A DNA stretch of 64,000 nt from a gamma proteobacterium HdN1 (GTDB lineage: Bacteria; Pseudomonadota; Gammaproteobacteria; Pseudomonadales; Ketobacteraceae). This document shows positions 8,378-17,418 of this stretch, in pieces (the stretch's first letter is position 1; the number at the start of each line of letters is the position of its first letter). The notes beneath the pieces were generated by a model. The model was not told the origin of the DNA. It ran no database searches and saw only the letters and a program-made list of their open reading frames with translations. The stretch spans positions 2,020,527 through 2,084,526 of the forward strand of contig FP929140.1 of assembly GCA_000198515.1 (NCBI GenBank). The letters are read 5' to 3'. The position numbers were made by a program, and so were the translations under genes.

Positions 8378-9385
8378 TTAAACTAACTTGATCTGCGCTC
8401 TCACAGCCGCTTCTGCTGCCCGCTGTTTGGCTTCGAAGGTTGGCAGTAGCGCTTCGTCGTGATCATCCACGCGTGCGATGATTTGCAGGCCGAATTCTCC
8501 ATACTGTTTTGCAATCAATTTGTTGAGATAGAAACGGTCGTCGCTTCTGTGCTTGCCTTGATCGCGGAGTGTGAGGATTTTTTCCGCCAGCGGTTCTAAG
8601 CCGATTTGTTTCAGTGCGCTGATCATAAAGATGTTCTCTTTATGCGCCTGTTTTACGTCATCGGTTGCACTGGCTTCTACCAAACGGGCGTGTTTGAGTG
8701 CCGTGCGCAGCATGTAGTAGCTGCTCTTTGCGAGGCGGTCTTCGTCGCATTTGTTGATCACAAAGCTATCGGGAATCTCCATGATTCCGCATTTCATAAA
8801 CTGGATTTGATCGCCCGCGAGTGGTTGCATCACTAAAAAGGTGTGGTGGGCCATGTGCTGAATATCAATTTCGTTCTGGCCGATGCCTACCGTTTCGATA
8901 AAAATGAAATCGTAAAAATAACGCAGGATACGAGTGGCGTGGTAGGTTGCCTGAGTGATTCCGCCAAGCTCTAGGTTGGACGCTTGGGAGCGAAAATACA
9001 GGCGTTCGGCGTTTTCGGTGATGCGCATTCGGGTGCGATCGCCCAGAATGCTGCCGCCACTGATGTGGGAGGACGGGTCGATCGCTAGAACAGCAACGCT
9101 AACTTGTGTGTCTTTCGCGAGCAGGGTTTTGCAGAGTTCGGCGATCAGCGTTGATTTGCCAGCGCCGGGTGTTCCGGTAAAGCCAATAATGCTGCCTCTC
9201 GGCGGCGCTTCGTTTTGCAGGTGGCAGATAATGTCGTGGCGCTCTTGGGCGCTCTCTTTCAAGCGGTTTTCAAACAGTGAAACCAGCTTTGCGACGGCGA
9301 GCTTTTTATGCTGCCGTGCATCGCTGATTTGTTGAAGCCTCTGCGGAGTGAGGGCTTGCGTTGTTAGCGCCTCGTGAGTCAACAC
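8378..9385 (-). CDS. meaB: Methylmalonyl-CoA mutase-associated GTPase MeaB
   Basis: This is a G3E-family P-loop GTPase of 335 residues that protects and reloads adenosylcobalamin-dependent acyl-CoA mutases. The P-loop GTPGAGKST lies at about residues 71-79. The DPSSHISGGSILGDRTRM segment, the ETVGIGQNE switch region and the NKCDEDR guanine-specificity motif all match MeaB/ArgK proteins. It starts with GTG 6 bp after the stop of the mutase gene, an arrangement typical for mutase and chaperone. Length and motifs are complete. Confidence 0.95.
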   Translation of the reverse strand: MLTHEALTTQALTPQRLQQISDARQHKKLAVAKLVSLFENRLKESAQERHDIICHLQNEAPPRGSIIGFTGTPGAGKSTLIAELCKTLLAKDTQVSVAVLAIDPSSHISGGSILGDRTRMRITENAERLYFRSQASNLELGGITQATYHATRILRYFYDFIFIETVGIGQNEIDIQHMAHHTFLVMQPLAGDQIQFMKCGIMEIPDSFVINKCDEDRLAKSSYYMLRTALKHARLVEASATDDVKQAHKENIFMISALKQIGLEPLAEKILTLRDQGKHRSDDRFYLNKLIAKQYGEFGLQIIARVDDHDEALLPTFEAKQRAAEAAVRAQIKLV

Positions 9386-9391
9386 CTTTCT

Positions 9392-11419
9392 TTAGCCTTT
9401 GCTGGCGGCTTTTTGTGCGAGCACGACATCCATAATACGATTCATCACGGACATCAAATCAAAGTCCTTAGGCGTGAAAATCGCTTTAATGCCCGCAGCT
9501 TCCAAGCGCTCAAAGTCATGTTTGGGAATGATGCCACCGAGTACCACTGGGATTGCGTGGCGGTCGCCGTGTTGTTCCAAGGTGTCAAAGAGCTGGTCAA
9601 TGATTTCGTTGTGCGAACCGGAAAGCAGAGAGATTCCGATTACGTCGGCATCTTCTTCTACTGCGGATTGAACAATTTCTTCGGCGCTTAGGCGGATTCC
9701 GAAATAGATAACGTCGAACCCTGCGTGGCGAGCGGCAACCGAGATCATTTCCGCGCCGTTGGAGTGGCCGTCCAAGCCCGGCTTGCCAACGACAATGCGG
9801 GGGCGGTGGCCGTACTGTTCGATAAAGGATTCGACTTTTGCGCGTACTTCGCGCAGTTGTTCGTTGTCCAAGCCGAGGGTTTGGCCCTCGACGCCGGTGG
9901 GAGCGCGGTATTCGCCGAATACTTCGCGCAGGGTGTTGGCCCATTCTCCGGTGGAAATTCGAGCTTTGGCGCAGGCAATCGAGGCGGCCATCAGGTTATT
10001 TCCGGCCTTAGCATCGGTTTTCAGGCGCGCGAGGCAGGCTTGGGCATGGGCTTCGTCGCGTTTGGCGCGGGTGGCTTTCAGCGCAGCGAGCGTTTCAGCA
10101 GCGGATTCAGGATCTACTTTGAAGACGCCGCCATCGCTATCGCGCACCAGCGGGGATTCAATACCACCCTGCCAGCGGTTTTTGCCAACGACAATGGTTT
10201 CGTTGCTGTTGATGCGCGACATGCGGTCGGCCTGAGAGATGACGAGGCGCGATTTCATGTAGCCGGTTTTAATCGCTTCTACGCCGCCGCCGGAGTCGAG
10301 GATTTTCTGGATTTCGTCTTTGGCTTGCGTTTTGAGCTCCTGCACTTTGGATGCAACCACGGGGGAGCCGTCGAATAGGTCGGGGTATTCCAGCAGGTCG
10401 GTTTCGTAGGCGAGGATTTGTTGCAGTCGTAGTGACCACTGCTGATCCCAAGGGCGGGGCAGGGAGAGGGCTTCGTTCCATGCAGGGAGCTGCAAGGCGC
10501 GGCAGCGGGCATCTCGGCTAAGCGTTACGCCAAGTGCTTCGATCAGAATGCGCCATGCGTTGTTTTCGGGCTGTTCTTCGGTCAGGCCAAGGGAGTTGAC
10601 CTGCACGCCGTAGCGGAAACGCCGGAACTTAGGGTTTTTCACGCCGTAGCGTTCTTGGCAGATTTCGTCCCAAAGCTCGGTAAAGGCGCGCATTTTGCAC
10701 ATTTCTTCGATAAAGCGCATGCCGGCATTCACGAAGAACGAGATGCGGCCTACGCACTGCTCGAATTCTTCTTCAGAAAAGCAGTTGCGGGCGCGGATGG
10801 CGTCCAAAATGGTGATGGCGGTTACTAGAGAATAGGCGAGTTCCTGTACCGGCGTGGCTCCTGCTTCTTGCAGGTGATAGGAGCAGATGTTGGAAGGGTT
10901 CCACTTCGGCACGTTCGGAAGGCAGTATTCGTACATATCGACAATGAGTTTGATGGATTCTTCAGGCGGGAATACATAGGTTCCGCGTGCCAAGAACTCC
11001 TTGATCAAGTCATTTTGGGTGGTGCCCTGTAGCTTGCTGATATCAATTCCGCGCTCTTCTGCAAGGGCGACGTATAGCGAGAACAGCCACATAGAGGTGC
11101 CGTTAATCGTCATGGAGGTATTGATTTCATCAATGGCGATCTGATCAAACAGGATGGCCATATCGTCCAGCGTGTTGATCGGTACCCCTACTTTGCCGAT
11201 TTCGGGACGCGCAATCGGATCATCCGAGCTGTAACCACATTGGGTTGCCAAATCAAAGGCGATCGAAAGGCCGGTTTGCCCTTTGGTGAGGTTGGAGCGA
11301 TACAGTGCATTGGATGCGCGCACGTTGGTATGGCCGGCATAGGTGCGAAAAATCCACGGTTTGTCTGGGCTTGGATTTCCCGATTTGTCGTAGAGTAGAT
11401 GTGTCTTTTTCTCGGTCAT
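9392..11419 (-). CDS. ecm: Ethylmalonyl-CoA mutase (MeaA type), adenosylcobalamin dependent
   Basis: This is a single-chain acyl-CoA mutase of about 675 residues with an N-terminal TIM-barrel domain (PWIFRTYAGHTNVRASNALY, KGQTGLSIAFDLATQ, SMTINGTSMWLF) and a C-terminal B12-binding domain. The B12 motif D-x-H-x-x-G is in LDGHSNGAEM near residue 550. The stretches RRFRYGVQVNSLGLTEEQPE and LPAWNEALSLPRPWDQQWSLR match MeaA/Ecm better than classical methylmalonyl-CoA mutase. Its role would be conversion of ethylmalonyl-CoA to methylsuccinyl-CoA. The ATG at 11419 has a GGAG site upstream. An upstream in-frame ATG at 11449 lacks one. The neighbours are genes for the next pathway steps, which supports the ethylmalonyl assignment over a propionate-pathway mutase. 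Confidence 0.88.
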   Translation of the reverse strand: MTEKKTHLLYDKSGNPSPDKPWIFRTYAGHTNVRASNALYRSNLTKGQTGLSIAFDLATQCGYSSDDPIARPEIGKVGVPINTLDDMAILFDQIAIDEINTSMTINGTSMWLFSLYVALAEERGIDISKLQGTTQNDLIKEFLARGTYVFPPEESIKLIVDMYEYCLPNVPKWNPSNICSYHLQEAGATPVQELAYSLVTAITILDAIRARNCFSEEEFEQCVGRISFFVNAGMRFIEEMCKMRAFTELWDEICQERYGVKNPKFRRFRYGVQVNSLGLTEEQPENNAWRILIEALGVTLSRDARCRALQLPAWNEALSLPRPWDQQWSLRLQQILAYETDLLEYPDLFDGSPVVASKVQELKTQAKDEIQKILDSGGGVEAIKTGYMKSRLVISQADRMSRINSNETIVVGKNRWQGGIESPLVRDSDGGVFKVDPESAAETLAALKATRAKRDEAHAQACLARLKTDAKAGNNLMAASIACAKARISTGEWANTLREVFGEYRAPTGVEGQTLGLDNEQLREVRAKVESFIEQYGHRPRIVVGKPGLDGHSNGAEMISVAARHAGFDVIYFGIRLSAEEIVQSAVEEDADVIGISLLSGSHNEIIDQLFDTLEQHGDRHAIPVVLGGIIPKHDFERLEAAGIKAIFTPKDFDLMSVMNRIMDVVLAQKAASKG

Positions 11420-11459
11420 GCTGACGTACTCCGGTGTGCGCGTGGGCATTTCAATTTTC

Positions 11460-11506
11460 GATAGAGAGGGCTATCTTCGATAGAGAGTGCGATAGAGGGG
11501 GCTATC
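11460..11506 (+). repeat. Short palindromic direct repeats (GATAGAG...CTATC)
   Basis: Three related units (11460-11475, 11479-11490, 11491-11506) begin GATAGAG. The first and third end in CTATC, so each can form a small GATAG/CTATC hairpin. They lie between the mutase and MaoC hydratase genes, and the last one overlaps the end of the hydratase gene. Confidence 0.75.
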
Positions 11507-12686
11507 GAGCTTTTTTTATTAACAGACGGCGTTCGATCTCGAAAATCTTTTCAGGAATTTTTTCTTTCCCAAGCTCTTTCTTATCGTTTTCTTTGATAAA
11601 TAAATCGGTGCCGAAACGCGCTAATGCTTCTGCGCTGGTGATATTTTTAACGCCGATAAACTGCAAAGTAACAACGCTCGCAAGCGGCGCGAGTTCAGCC
11701 GGTGCATCTTCTACGGCAAGAATGCGTGAGAGTGAAGCAACGGTATCACCAGCGAATGCAGGCTGGGTGTGATAGCCTTCGGTAAAGCCTAATTCCCACA
11801 CTGCGTTCTCGGAAAGGTCGCGGCTGGCAAGCCCCTCTAGCCATGCGTAGACCAAACCGCCGTACACAATGGGATTGCCGCTCATCTTCCCCGATAGGCT
11901 TTGGCTAAATACTTTGTCGTAATGCAGCGGGTGCGTGTTGCCCACCTGATAGGTGAGTGCGAAGTGTTCGTCGCTAATGGTGCGACCATTGTTGTGAACG
12001 ATGATATCGCCCACCGCAAAGTGCTGCGCGTAGGTATTCCAGCCGGTAACCGAGGTGGGTGCGTGGCGCAATGCGCTTGCCAAGCCCTCTGGCAAGGCGA
12101 CTTGCGCGGCGTTTTGCCACGGAAATTCTGGAGCGGAACCTTCTGCGACCGGTACGGTTGGCAGGCGATCGCCGCGATAGGCCACCATCAATTTACGCTC
12201 GTACTGCAGCACTACTTGATCGTGCTGGTTAATACCCAAAGTACGAATGGTCGCAATTCCGGGCTTATCTGCACCACGTTCTTTGCGATCTACCACCATC
12301 GTCATCGCGCGTAGGGTGTCGCCCGCATATACAGGGCGCAGAAATTGTGCGTCGTAGTAGCCGAGGTTGGCGATGACTTTTTCGGAATCATTTTGTACGC
12401 CGAGCGAAAGTATGACATTGAATACCTGCTGCGGAGATGCCGGCAGTGCAGGAAAGCCGTGAGCACGCGCATACTCAAGATCAAGATACAGCGGATTGCA
12501 CTGCATGTAAGTGCGCGAGAATGAGTCGATCTGTGCCTGCGTAAAAGTATAGCCGCGCGGGTGAACGAAGATCTGCCCTGGCACGTATTCTTCCAGATAA
12601 CGCCCGTACTGAGGATGGCGCACCTGATTCAGGTGGGCGGGCTGTTTGGGAGCGAGTTCTTGTTGGGCGTTAAATTGATAAGTCAT
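11502..12686 (-). CDS. mch: MaoC-family hydratase, probable mesaconyl-CoA hydratase
   Basis: This 394-residue protein has two hot-dog (MaoC-like) halves. The first contains the GQIFVHPRGYTFTQAQIDSF entry, and the second contains GRTISDEHFALTYQVGNTHPLHYD, where the Asp/His pair of R-type enoyl-CoA hydratases is expected. It would hydrate mesaconyl-CoA to beta-methylmalyl-CoA. It is somewhat longer than alphaproteobacterial Mch proteins and ends in a basic, charged tail (ENDKKELGKEKIPEKI). It lies 7 bp after the stop of the dehydrogenase gene, in the order of the pathway. The specific substrate is inferred from the operon. Confidence 0.82.
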   Translation of the reverse strand: MTYQFNAQQELAPKQPAHLNQVRHPQYGRYLEEYVPGQIFVHPRGYTFTQAQIDSFSRTYMQCNPLYLDLEYARAHGFPALPASPQQVFNVILSLGVQNDSEKVIANLGYYDAQFLRPVYAGDTLRAMTMVVDRKERGADKPGIATIRTLGINQHDQVVLQYERKLMVAYRGDRLPTVPVAEGSAPEFPWQNAAQVALPEGLASALRHAPTSVTGWNTYAQHFAVGDIIVHNNGRTISDEHFALTYQVGNTHPLHYDKVFSQSLSGKMSGNPIVYGGLVYAWLEGLASRDLSENAVWELGFTEGYHTQPAFAGDTVASLSRILAVEDAPAELAPLASVVTLQFIGVKNITSAEALARFGTDLFIKENDKKELGKEKIPEKIFEIERRLLIKKAR

Positions 12687-12693
12687 GATCTGA

Positions 12694-14370
12694 TTACTCC
12701 GCAGCTTCTACGAGGGCGCGCGCGATGACCTTGAGGGCCAGCGTTTCTTCGGCGCCTTCGAAAATGGAAAGTACGCGTGAGTCAATAAAATAGCGGCTTA
12801 CTGCGGATTCTTCGGCGTAGCCCATGCCGCCATGAATTTGCATGGCTTCACGGCACAGCCATTCGGAGGATTTGCAGGAATAGAGTTTTACCAAGCTTGC
12901 CTCCATATGGCCTTTGCCTTCATCCATCAGGCGCGCAACGTAGTAGGTGAACTGGCGGGAAACGCTGAGCAACATGGCCATGCGAGCAATTTTGACCAGC
13001 GTGAGCGGATAGGCGGCAATGGGTTTTCCGAATACTTGGCGCTCTTGTGCGTAAGCAATTCCGCGCTCGAATGCGGCCTGCATCACGCCCGTTGCGCGTG
13101 CTGCGGTTTGGATCCGCCCACCAGCAAAGCCGGCCATGGTAAAGTAGAAACCTTGGCCAACACCGGCTTCGCCGCCAATCACATGGCTATCGGGAACGAA
13201 ATAATTGTCGAAGAATACGGTGAATGAGTGCATCCCGCGATAGCCAATCGTTGGGATTGCCTTGCCGCTAACGGTGCCGCCCGTGGCCTGGGTGTGATTG
13301 AATTCATGGCCGTCAGAGCTGGGCTTTTCGACCAGAAACATCGTTAGACCGCGATGGCCGACGCTTAAATCTGGGTTGGTGCGGGCGAGGGTCAGCAGTA
13401 CGCCGGCTTTGCCAGCAAAGGTACACCAGGTTTTTTCGCCGTTGAGATGCCAGCCGCCGTCGGTGCGCGTGGCTTTCAGGCGCATTTGGGCGACGTCGGA
13501 GCCGTAGTTGGGTTCGGTTACGGCCACGGCACAAAGGGGTTGTGCTTGGGCGAGTTTGGGGAGCCAGTATTGCTTTTGTTCCTCGGTGCCGCCTTTGAGT
13601 AATGCGCGTGACATGATTTCAGGGCGGGTGATCAGCGAGCCAGCGGCCGCGAGGGAGCCGCGTGAGAGCTCCTCGGTGACGACGATCATGCCGAGGTTGT
13701 CTTCTTGATCGTCAGGCTGGATGCCGCCGTATTGCATAGGGATGGACAAGCCAAAGCAGCCTAGGTCTACGAGCGGTTTGAGGATGGCGTCAGGAACGAT
13801 TTGATCTTCGGTGTGGATTTTTTCGGCCAGCGGCATTACGACGGTGGAAGCGAAGTTGCGGAAGCTGGCGCGCATCATCTCTTTTTCTTCGTCGAGCATG
13901 TAGTGGCCGACATTGCCTTCCTGCTCTAGGATGGTTTTGCCCAGGGCGGCCATGGTGTCGGTCGCAAGCCAGGCGTCTACGAAGGCGTCGACTTCGGGGG
14001 AATAGAAAACGGCGCGTAGCATCTCGCGTTCTAGGCCAAAGTCGGCGGGACGGGCGGCATAACGAGTGCGGGCATTGTGGAGAGCTTCGGCGGCGTACTG
14101 CAGAGCAATACGCTCTTCGAGGGAGTGCCCATCGTTCTTGGCAGTACGTATTTCGGCGAGTTTGCGCGTGTAGTCGAGGTAGACGCGCGCGGCGGTGAGT
14201 TCGGCCTCGCAAAAGGCGACTTCGTAACAGGCGAGCTGCTTTTCATCGAGCTTGTCGCTGTTGATTTTGCCGTTAACGCTGCTTTCGCGCTTGAGCCAGT
14301 TAAGCGCGCCGTTAAGCACCATTTGTGCATTTGAAAGCAGGGCGTAAGCCTGAGCGATGGACTTCTGCAT
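12694..14370 (-). CDS. mcd: Acyl-CoA dehydrogenase, probable (2S)-methylsuccinyl-CoA dehydrogenase
   Basis: This 558-residue FAD enzyme has an extra N-terminal helical domain of about 160 residues (MQKSIAQAYALLSNAQMVLN...), a feature of methylsuccinyl-CoA dehydrogenases. A complete acyl-CoA dehydrogenase domain follows. FAD and substrate motifs include AVTEPNYGSDVAQM, GEKTWCTFAGKA and MQIHGGMGYAEESAVSRYF, and a candidate catalytic glutamate lies in SIFEGAEETLA. The start at 14370 has GGAG six bases upstream. A longer frame to 14487 gives an implausible basic extension. It would oxidise methylsuccinyl-CoA to mesaconyl-CoA and pass electrons to ETF. Confidence 0.86.
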   Translation of the reverse strand: MQKSIAQAYALLSNAQMVLNGALNWLKRESSVNGKINSDKLDEKQLACYEVAFCEAELTAARVYLDYTRKLAEIRTAKNDGHSLEERIALQYAAEALHNARTRYAARPADFGLEREMLRAVFYSPEVDAFVDAWLATDTMAALGKTILEQEGNVGHYMLDEEKEMMRASFRNFASTVVMPLAEKIHTEDQIVPDAILKPLVDLGCFGLSIPMQYGGIQPDDQEDNLGMIVVTEELSRGSLAAAGSLITRPEIMSRALLKGGTEEQKQYWLPKLAQAQPLCAVAVTEPNYGSDVAQMRLKATRTDGGWHLNGEKTWCTFAGKAGVLLTLARTNPDLSVGHRGLTMFLVEKPSSDGHEFNHTQATGGTVSGKAIPTIGYRGMHSFTVFFDNYFVPDSHVIGGEAGVGQGFYFTMAGFAGGRIQTAARATGVMQAAFERGIAYAQERQVFGKPIAAYPLTLVKIARMAMLLSVSRQFTYYVARLMDEGKGHMEASLVKLYSCKSSEWLCREAMQIHGGMGYAEESAVSRYFIDSRVLSIFEGAEETLALKVIARALVEAAE

Positions 14371-14511
14371 TGTGATCTCCGGGTAATGCAAAGAGCGCCG
14401 CGCCTCTCTGCGGGGCCGTATTGCGGGATGTTGCGATCCTAAGGTTTCGCGAGCGGCGCTCGTTGTCGATGCGCCGCTATTGATCAACCGACTGCGATAA
14501 ATTGACCGTGG

Positions 14512-15954
14512 TTAACCGTGTGTGCGGTTGCTAACGATCTGTACAAACGAGCGCCCACGTAGTTCTTCCATGGTGATGCCGGTTGCGGCGGCCTCTTGCT
14601 CGGTGATCGCGCCGCAGGCGATGCCGCGTAGGAAGAAGTTGAGCAAACCTTGCCCAGTCGCGGCGTCATCAAAGGTGTTGCCAACCAGCGTGGCTTGCGC
14701 TGCCTTGTTAACAAAGGCTTCTAAGCGCTTGGCTGCATCGGGTAAGCCTTCAAGGAAATAGGCATAAACGGCGGCATAACGGATCGGCAACTGGCCGGGG
14801 TTTAGATCCCAACCTTGGTAGTACGCATGGCGCAGGGAGTGGCGCACGTTGTCGTAGTGGAGTTTCCATGCGGAGTGTACGGCGCGCATGTTTTCGGCAT
14901 GTTGCTGCGGGTTGAGAAGCCCGTCTGCGCCCGGTTTGTGCGGGCCAATCGGCATGACGGTGGTGGCGCCGTCGCTGATGTTGATGCCCGTGCCGGCAAG
15001 CGATACTTGTAAAACGTGGCGGGCAAAATCGCAGGCGGGATGGGTGTGCGTTTGGTGGGCCGCAGTGATGTTGCAGGTGGCGGTGTAGTCGTAGGTGCCG
15101 AAGATTGCGGAACGGCACCGGCCTTTGGCGGCACGAGCGAGTTTAAGGATCTGGCTGTCGCCGGTACGATCAATGATCGCTTGGGTAGCTTCGATCATGA
15201 TTTCGAGCTTGAGCGAGCCAGCCGCGTAGCCGTTTTTTGCCTCAATTACGTCGAGTAGCTTGGCGAGCGCCTCTACCTGTTCGGGGTGGGTGACTTTGGG
15301 TAGGGTGATGATAAAGTTTTGCGGCAGTTTTCCGCCGGTAAGTTCGGCAAGGCGCGTCAAAAACAGATCAAGAGTGCGCATGGAGCGGCGCCGGCATTCT
15401 TCGGTAAAGGTTTTGATGCGGATTCCGATGAACGGCGGCAAGCTGCCTTGTTCCATGCCTTTGGCGACTTCTTCGGCAGTGCGCACGGCGTCGGCGTCTT
15501 CTTCGGCATCGGGGCGGTTGCCGTAGCCGTCTTCAAAGTCGATGCGGTTGTCTTCGACGGGTTCGGTTTGCAGTTTGTGCACCACGCGCTCGTAGACGGT
15601 GTAGGCGAGCCAAGCGGCGGGGTTGCGTTCCTTCATGCCTTGAGGGTCGGCTGCGCAGGCGGTGGCGAGTGCGTTGATACCAACTTGGCTTACGGGAAGC
15701 AGATCACTACCGGCAAATCCCAGCACGCGCGCCAAGGCGCAAAAGTCGGGGGCGTAGGTTTGTAGGGTTTTCAGAGCGATCTGGCCAAGTTTTTGCGGTG
15801 AGCCATTTTTGAACAGGTTTGCGCCGCCATACACGGTGTGTACTTGCTGGCGGTCTGCAGAGTCGCCTGGGTAGGCGGCATTGTGTGCCCGATTGGCTTC
15901 GGCAAGGGCGCTGAGAATGGGTTGTGTATCGGCTTCGGTAAGTGACAGTTTCAT
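14512..15954 (-). CDS. HpcH/HpaI-like aldolase (DUF6986 type), candidate methylmalyl-CoA lyase
   Basis: This 480-residue protein has the HpcH/citrate-lyase-beta barrel signatures in order: DFEDGYGNRPDAEEDA (metal-site region), IGIRIKTF, ITLPKVTHPEQ, LEIMIEATQAI and SAIFGTYDYTA. It is much longer than ordinary malyl-CoA lyases (about 320 residues) and fits the DUF6986 group. Its place at the head of the mutase, hydratase and dehydrogenase genes makes cleavage of beta-methylmalyl-CoA to glyoxylate and propionyl-CoA the obvious role, but that is inference. Upstream there is an AGGA site and a promoter-length gap, so it is probably the first gene of the operon. The 141-bp gap to the next gene may hold a secondary promoter. 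Confidence 0.78.
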   Translation of the reverse strand: MKLSLTEADTQPILSALAEANRAHNAAYPGDSADRQQVHTVYGGANLFKNGSPQKLGQIALKTLQTYAPDFCALARVLGFAGSDLLPVSQVGINALATACAADPQGMKERNPAAWLAYTVYERVVHKLQTEPVEDNRIDFEDGYGNRPDAEEDADAVRTAEEVAKGMEQGSLPPFIGIRIKTFTEECRRRSMRTLDLFLTRLAELTGGKLPQNFIITLPKVTHPEQVEALAKLLDVIEAKNGYAAGSLKLEIMIEATQAIIDRTGDSQILKLARAAKGRCRSAIFGTYDYTATCNITAAHQTHTHPACDFARHVLQVSLAGTGINISDGATTVMPIGPHKPGADGLLNPQQHAENMRAVHSAWKLHYDNVRHSLRHAYYQGWDLNPGQLPIRYAAVYAYFLEGLPDAAKRLEAFVNKAAQATLVGNTFDDAATGQGLLNFFLRGIACGAITEQEAAATGITMEELRGRSFVQIVSNRTHG

Positions 15955-16284
15955 GGTGTGATCGTTTCCTGTTGCTGATCTAAACGACTGATTTTATAGA
16001 CGCTCGTATGGTTTTGCGACCACAACTTGGTTGCTGCTGTTTGGTTGCCACGGTTTGGTAGCACAGTTTGAAGCTGCGGGTGGAACGCAACGAGTTGGCT
16101 GTAGCGGCTCGTTAATAAGGGCAGATTCAGGTGCGAGCGCGATGGCCGTAGGGCTCGGAGTGGCGCAATTCTACTGGCTGGGGCAAGTTCTTCCTAGTTT
16201 AGTTCTTGACTTGAAAGTCACAAGTGGCTGTTTTTTTGCTACGTTGTGGCATCATTACGTCTAAAGCGATCCGACCTGAGAGCG
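15955..16284. other. Gap between divergent operons
   Basis: This 330-bp stretch separates the minus-strand pathway operon from the plus-strand DUF4892 gene and should hold both promoters. Degenerate TTTGGTTGC/TTTGGTAGC-like steps recur at 14-17 bp spacing around 16027-16079, but no exact repeat or clear operator is seen. No gene is supported here. Confidence 0.6.
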
Positions 16285-17259
16285 ATGATGACGACTGACG
16301 AGAAATGTGCCGGTGGTAAGAAGCGTGTCGTAAATAGTAAAAGGGCGACACGGCAAGCAGGTGTAGGTTTTGTGCTGATGTTTGGCATAAGCTGCGGGTA
16401 TGCGGCCACGCCCTCTACAACACCCTCTGAAGTGACCGCAATGGCTCCCATTTCGGGTGCGGTCTTGCTGGATGCGGGCGAGAACAAGATGGTGGATCAG
16501 TGGGTGCCGCTTGGCTACGTGAAGCAGGATGTTGGCGGGCGGATGGTGCCGGAGCAAGGTCGGCGTGTAAGCGGGATGGCGCGCCGCTCGGTCTATCAAA
16601 TCAATGCGCGCATTCCGCTTGGGGATTCTCAAAATGAGGTAATTGCGAACTGGACGCGTGCGCATCCAGATGCGTCGTTACTATTTCAATGTTCAGGGCG
16701 CGAGTGCGGCCAATCCAGCCTATGGGCGGGAGAGGTGATGCGTGCTGCGCAGCTGTTTGGAAATGACCGCAGCCAGTTTGCCTACGTGCATTTATCTCAG
16801 AGCAAGCAGGTCGTGACGATTCTTTACGGTAGCGCAAGAGCGAACGGTCGAAGCTATTATGGAGAGCAAAACATTGTCTTGGATCAGCCATGGGCGGGGG
16901 CAGTAACGCCGAAGGCATCTGGCGTAAATGCCGTGCAGGCGCAACGTTGGCAAGTTGAGGTATTCCGCGATGGAAAAGGCAACACGGATACGAGAAAGCT
17001 TACGCTGGATCTTGCTCAGGCCATTGGTGGAATCAAGCAGTCAGGGACGATGCACTGGGCAGTGATTGCGGATGCCTGCGACGTGCGCGATGCGCCCGCT
17101 GCTTTTTCGCAATCTGCATCGGCACTCAGTGCGGGAGTGGATGTATTGAAGGCCGCGATTCCCGCCGACAAAATTTTGCATGAGGTCAATGTTGGGAACA
17201 GCACGGCATCTCGGTGCAATGGACGGGGTGGCATTGAGATTGTGGAGTTGTACCCATAA
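16285..17259 (+). CDS. DUF4892-domain exported protein
   Basis: This is a protein of about 324 residues with an N-terminal signal-like segment (AGVGFVLMFGISCGYAA) after a basic leader. The middle carries the DUF4892 hallmark LLFQCSGRECGQSSLWA, with paired cysteines. The C-terminal part ends in a possible OmpA-like peptidoglycan-binding region that would place it in the periplasm. The start at 16285 (or 16288) has GAGAG upstream. An in-frame start at 16246 only adds residues before the signal peptide. The function is unknown. No obvious operon partner is seen, and prmB follows after 151 bp of repeat-rich DNA. Confidence 0.78.
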   Translation: MMTTDEKCAGGKKRVVNSKRATRQAGVGFVLMFGISCGYAATPSTTPSEVTAMAPISGAVLLDAGENKMVDQWVPLGYVKQDVGGRMVPEQGRRVSGMARRSVYQINARIPLGDSQNEVIANWTRAHPDASLLFQCSGRECGQSSLWAGEVMRAAQLFGNDRSQFAYVHLSQSKQVVTILYGSARANGRSYYGEQNIVLDQPWAGAVTPKASGVNAVQAQRWQVEVFRDGKGNTDTRKLTLDLAQAIGGIKQSGTMHWAVIADACDVRDAPAAFSQSASALSAGVDVLKAAIPADKILHEVNVGNSTASRCNGRGGIEIVELYP

Positions 17260-17316
17260 CGGTGGTTTGTTCCAAAACAACAAAAATAGAAAGCACAAGC
17301 GAATTCCACTAATAGA

Positions 17317-17418
17317 GCAACGACTATGCTAGGGCAACGACTATGCTAGGGCAACGACTATGCTAGGGCAACGACTATGCTAGGGCAACGACTATGTTAG
17401 GGCAACGACTATGCAGCT
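17317..17418 (+). repeat. 17-bp tandem repeat carrying a ribosome site and ATG, running into prmB
   Basis: Five 17-bp units (GCAACGACTATGCTAGG; the fifth has T for C) and a sixth partial unit run without gap into the prmB start codon. Each unit contains AGGG about 8 bases before an ATG. ATGs lie at 17326, 17343, 17360, 17377, 17394 and 17411, and the last is the prmB start. The first four open a 7-codon frame (MLGQRLC) that stops at the TAG of the next unit. The fifth opens an 8-codon frame ending in TGA at 17418-17420, inside prmB. The array is therefore a chain of overlapping mini-ORFs. Confidence 0.95.

Noticed and set aside
9725-10378. Long plus-strand open frame of 217 codons
   Set aside because: It is a shadow of the mutase gene on the other strand, with no family resemblance or ribosome site.
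9392-11419. Assignment as classical methylmalonyl-CoA mutase
   Set aside because: Single-chain layout, MeaA-like stretches and neighbours for methylsuccinyl-CoA and mesaconyl-CoA steps favour ethylmalonyl-CoA mutase. Enzyme assay or a tree would settle it.
15319-15765. Plus-strand open frame of 148 codons
   Set aside because: It lies wholly opposite the HpcH-like aldolase gene, whose motifs are clear.
16031-16264. 77-codon open frame before the DUF4892 gene
   Set aside because: Low-complexity, no ribosome site, and it fills a promoter gap.
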